Shown: piece by piece, positions 13,328 through 13,521 of the stretch
Numbering within the stretch: the stretch's first letter is position 1
Layout of the letters: the number at the start of each line of letters is the position of its first letter
Origin: an uncultured Clostridia bacterium
Lineage (GTDB): Bacteria > Bacillota > Clostridia > Christensenellales > Pumilibacteraceae
DNA length: 13,521 bases
Reading direction: 5' to 3'
Assembly (NCBI GenBank): GCA_947589145.1
Contig: CANQCB010000032.1
Coordinates: forward strand, 1 to 13,521
Translations under genes and position numbers: made by a program
Notes under the pieces: generated by a model
Database searches by the model: none
What the model was told of the DNA's origin: nothing
Seen by the model: the letters and a program-made list of their open reading frames with translations, nothing else

Positions 13328-13378
13328 AGCAAATCGGAAAATTCGTATGAAAAATTATGAAAAAGTTTGCTAAAATTC

Positions 13379-13408
13379 TTGACACGAAAAAGCCAAATAT
13401 AGTATAGT
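13379..13408 (+). promoter_or_regulatory. Sigma-A promoter for the tRNA gene
   Basis: A perfect -35 TTGACA (13379-13384) and TATAGT (13403-13408) are separated by 18 bp. Transcription should start near 13415, about 37 nt upstream of the tRNA 5' end. The hexamer TATAGT also occurs at 13398-13403, but with only 13 bp spacing. This is the strongest promoter-like sequence in the window, as expected for a stable RNA gene. Confidence 0.75.
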
Positions 13409-13417
13409 ACATAAGCA

Positions 13418-13436
13418 AGTGCGAAAGTTTTGCACT
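13418..13436 (+). repeat. Small hairpin in the tRNA 5' leader
   Basis: AGTGC (13418-13422) and GCACT (13432-13436) form a 5-bp stem with a 9-nt loop, just after the predicted transcription start and 15 nt before the tRNA. It may be a 5' leader structure removed by RNase P, or chance. Confidence 0.25.
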
Positions 13437-13451
13437 CTGTTTTCCGCCTGA

Positions 13452-13521
13452 GGGCCTTTAGCTCAGTTGGTTAGAGCAACCGGCTCATAACCGGTTTGTC
13501 CGGGGTTCAAGTCCCTGAAGG
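13452..13521 (+). tRNA. tRNA with CAU anticodon: elongator Met or Ile2 (3' end cut by window)
   Basis: The cloverleaf is clear: acceptor GGGCCTT (13452-13458), T8 A9, D-stem GCTC/GAGC (13461-13464 / 13474-13477), anticodon stem ACCGG/CCGGT (13479-13483 / 13491-13495) around loop CTCATAA with anticodon CAT at 13486-13488, variable loop TTGTC, T-stem CGGGG/CCCTG and loop TTCAAGT. The visible AAGG pairs with CCTT; the last CCC and the discriminator base fall beyond the window. It is not initiator tRNA: it has a paired G at position 1 and lacks the GGG/CCC anticodon-stem pairs. Elongator Met (target of TmcAL) and Ile2 (C34 modified to lysidine by TilS) both carry CAU genes and cannot be separated confidently here. 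Confidence 0.95.

Noticed and set aside
1..13521. CRISPR array, IS element, prophage, toxin-antitoxin or biosynthetic cluster
   Set aside because: No spaced direct repeats, no transposase or integrase-like proteins and no accessory cassette were seen; nearly every base belongs to a conserved housekeeping or sporulation gene.

Overview
The window is about 13.5 kb of compact bacterial chromosome, most probably from a low-to-mid GC, spore-forming Firmicute of the class Clostridia. The evidence is a spoIIAA-spoIIAB-sigF sporulation operon, a Firmicutes-type ffh-rpsP-khpA-rimM-trmD-rbgA-rnhB-yraN block, the order rsmD-coaD / tmcAL / pta-ackA that is familiar from clostridia, and AAGGAG-type ribosome binding sites. 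Nineteen protein genes and one tRNA (cut by the window end) fill nearly all of the sequence. I see no IS element, prophage, CRISPR array or toxin-antitoxin pair.

Layout. (1) Positions 2-6353, all on +: the 3' end of ffh, then rpsP, khpA, rimM, trmD, rbgA, rnhB, yraN, alr, a 5-formyltetrahydrofolate cyclo-ligase gene, and one ORF encoding RsmD fused to CoaD. Most junctions overlap by 4-17 nt, so this is probably one long ribosome-biogenesis and housekeeping transcription unit, with a possible internal promoter before alr. (2) Positions 6434-7462, +: a lone class I DAHP synthase gene with its own 80-nt leader region. (3) Positions 7463-8605, -: tmcAL, whose stop codon abuts that of the DAHP synthase gene. 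(4) Positions 8709-11676, +: pta-ackA-comFC, divergent from tmcAL. (5) Positions 11746-13234, -: spoIIAA-spoIIAB-sigF, convergent with comFC across a strong bidirectional terminator. (6) Positions 13379-13521, +: a good sigma-A promoter and a CAU-anticodon tRNA missing its last four bases.

How the genes fit together. Block 1 is translation machinery: SRP targeting, bS16, 30S and 50S maturation, tRNA m1G37 and 16S m2G966 methylation. It also carries single enzymes for cell wall D-Ala, folate, CoA and RNA-primer removal. Pta-AckA makes acetate and ATP from acetyl-CoA. TmcAL, transcribed divergently from the same 103-bp gap, uses acetate and ATP to modify the CAU anticodon of elongator tRNA-Met. 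SpoIIAA, SpoIIAB and SigmaF form the forespore partner-switching module.

No wholly new system is visible. The points most worth a second look are: the in-frame RsmD-CoaD fusion; a perfect hairpin that buries the alr start codon; a 5-FCL that seems to lack an internal block; the absence of rplS (and of yceD-rpmF) from their usual neighbourhoods; the sigF terminator arm lying inside the coding sequence; and the identical TAGGAG stop/Shine-Dalgarno fusion at both internal junctions of the spoIIA operon.
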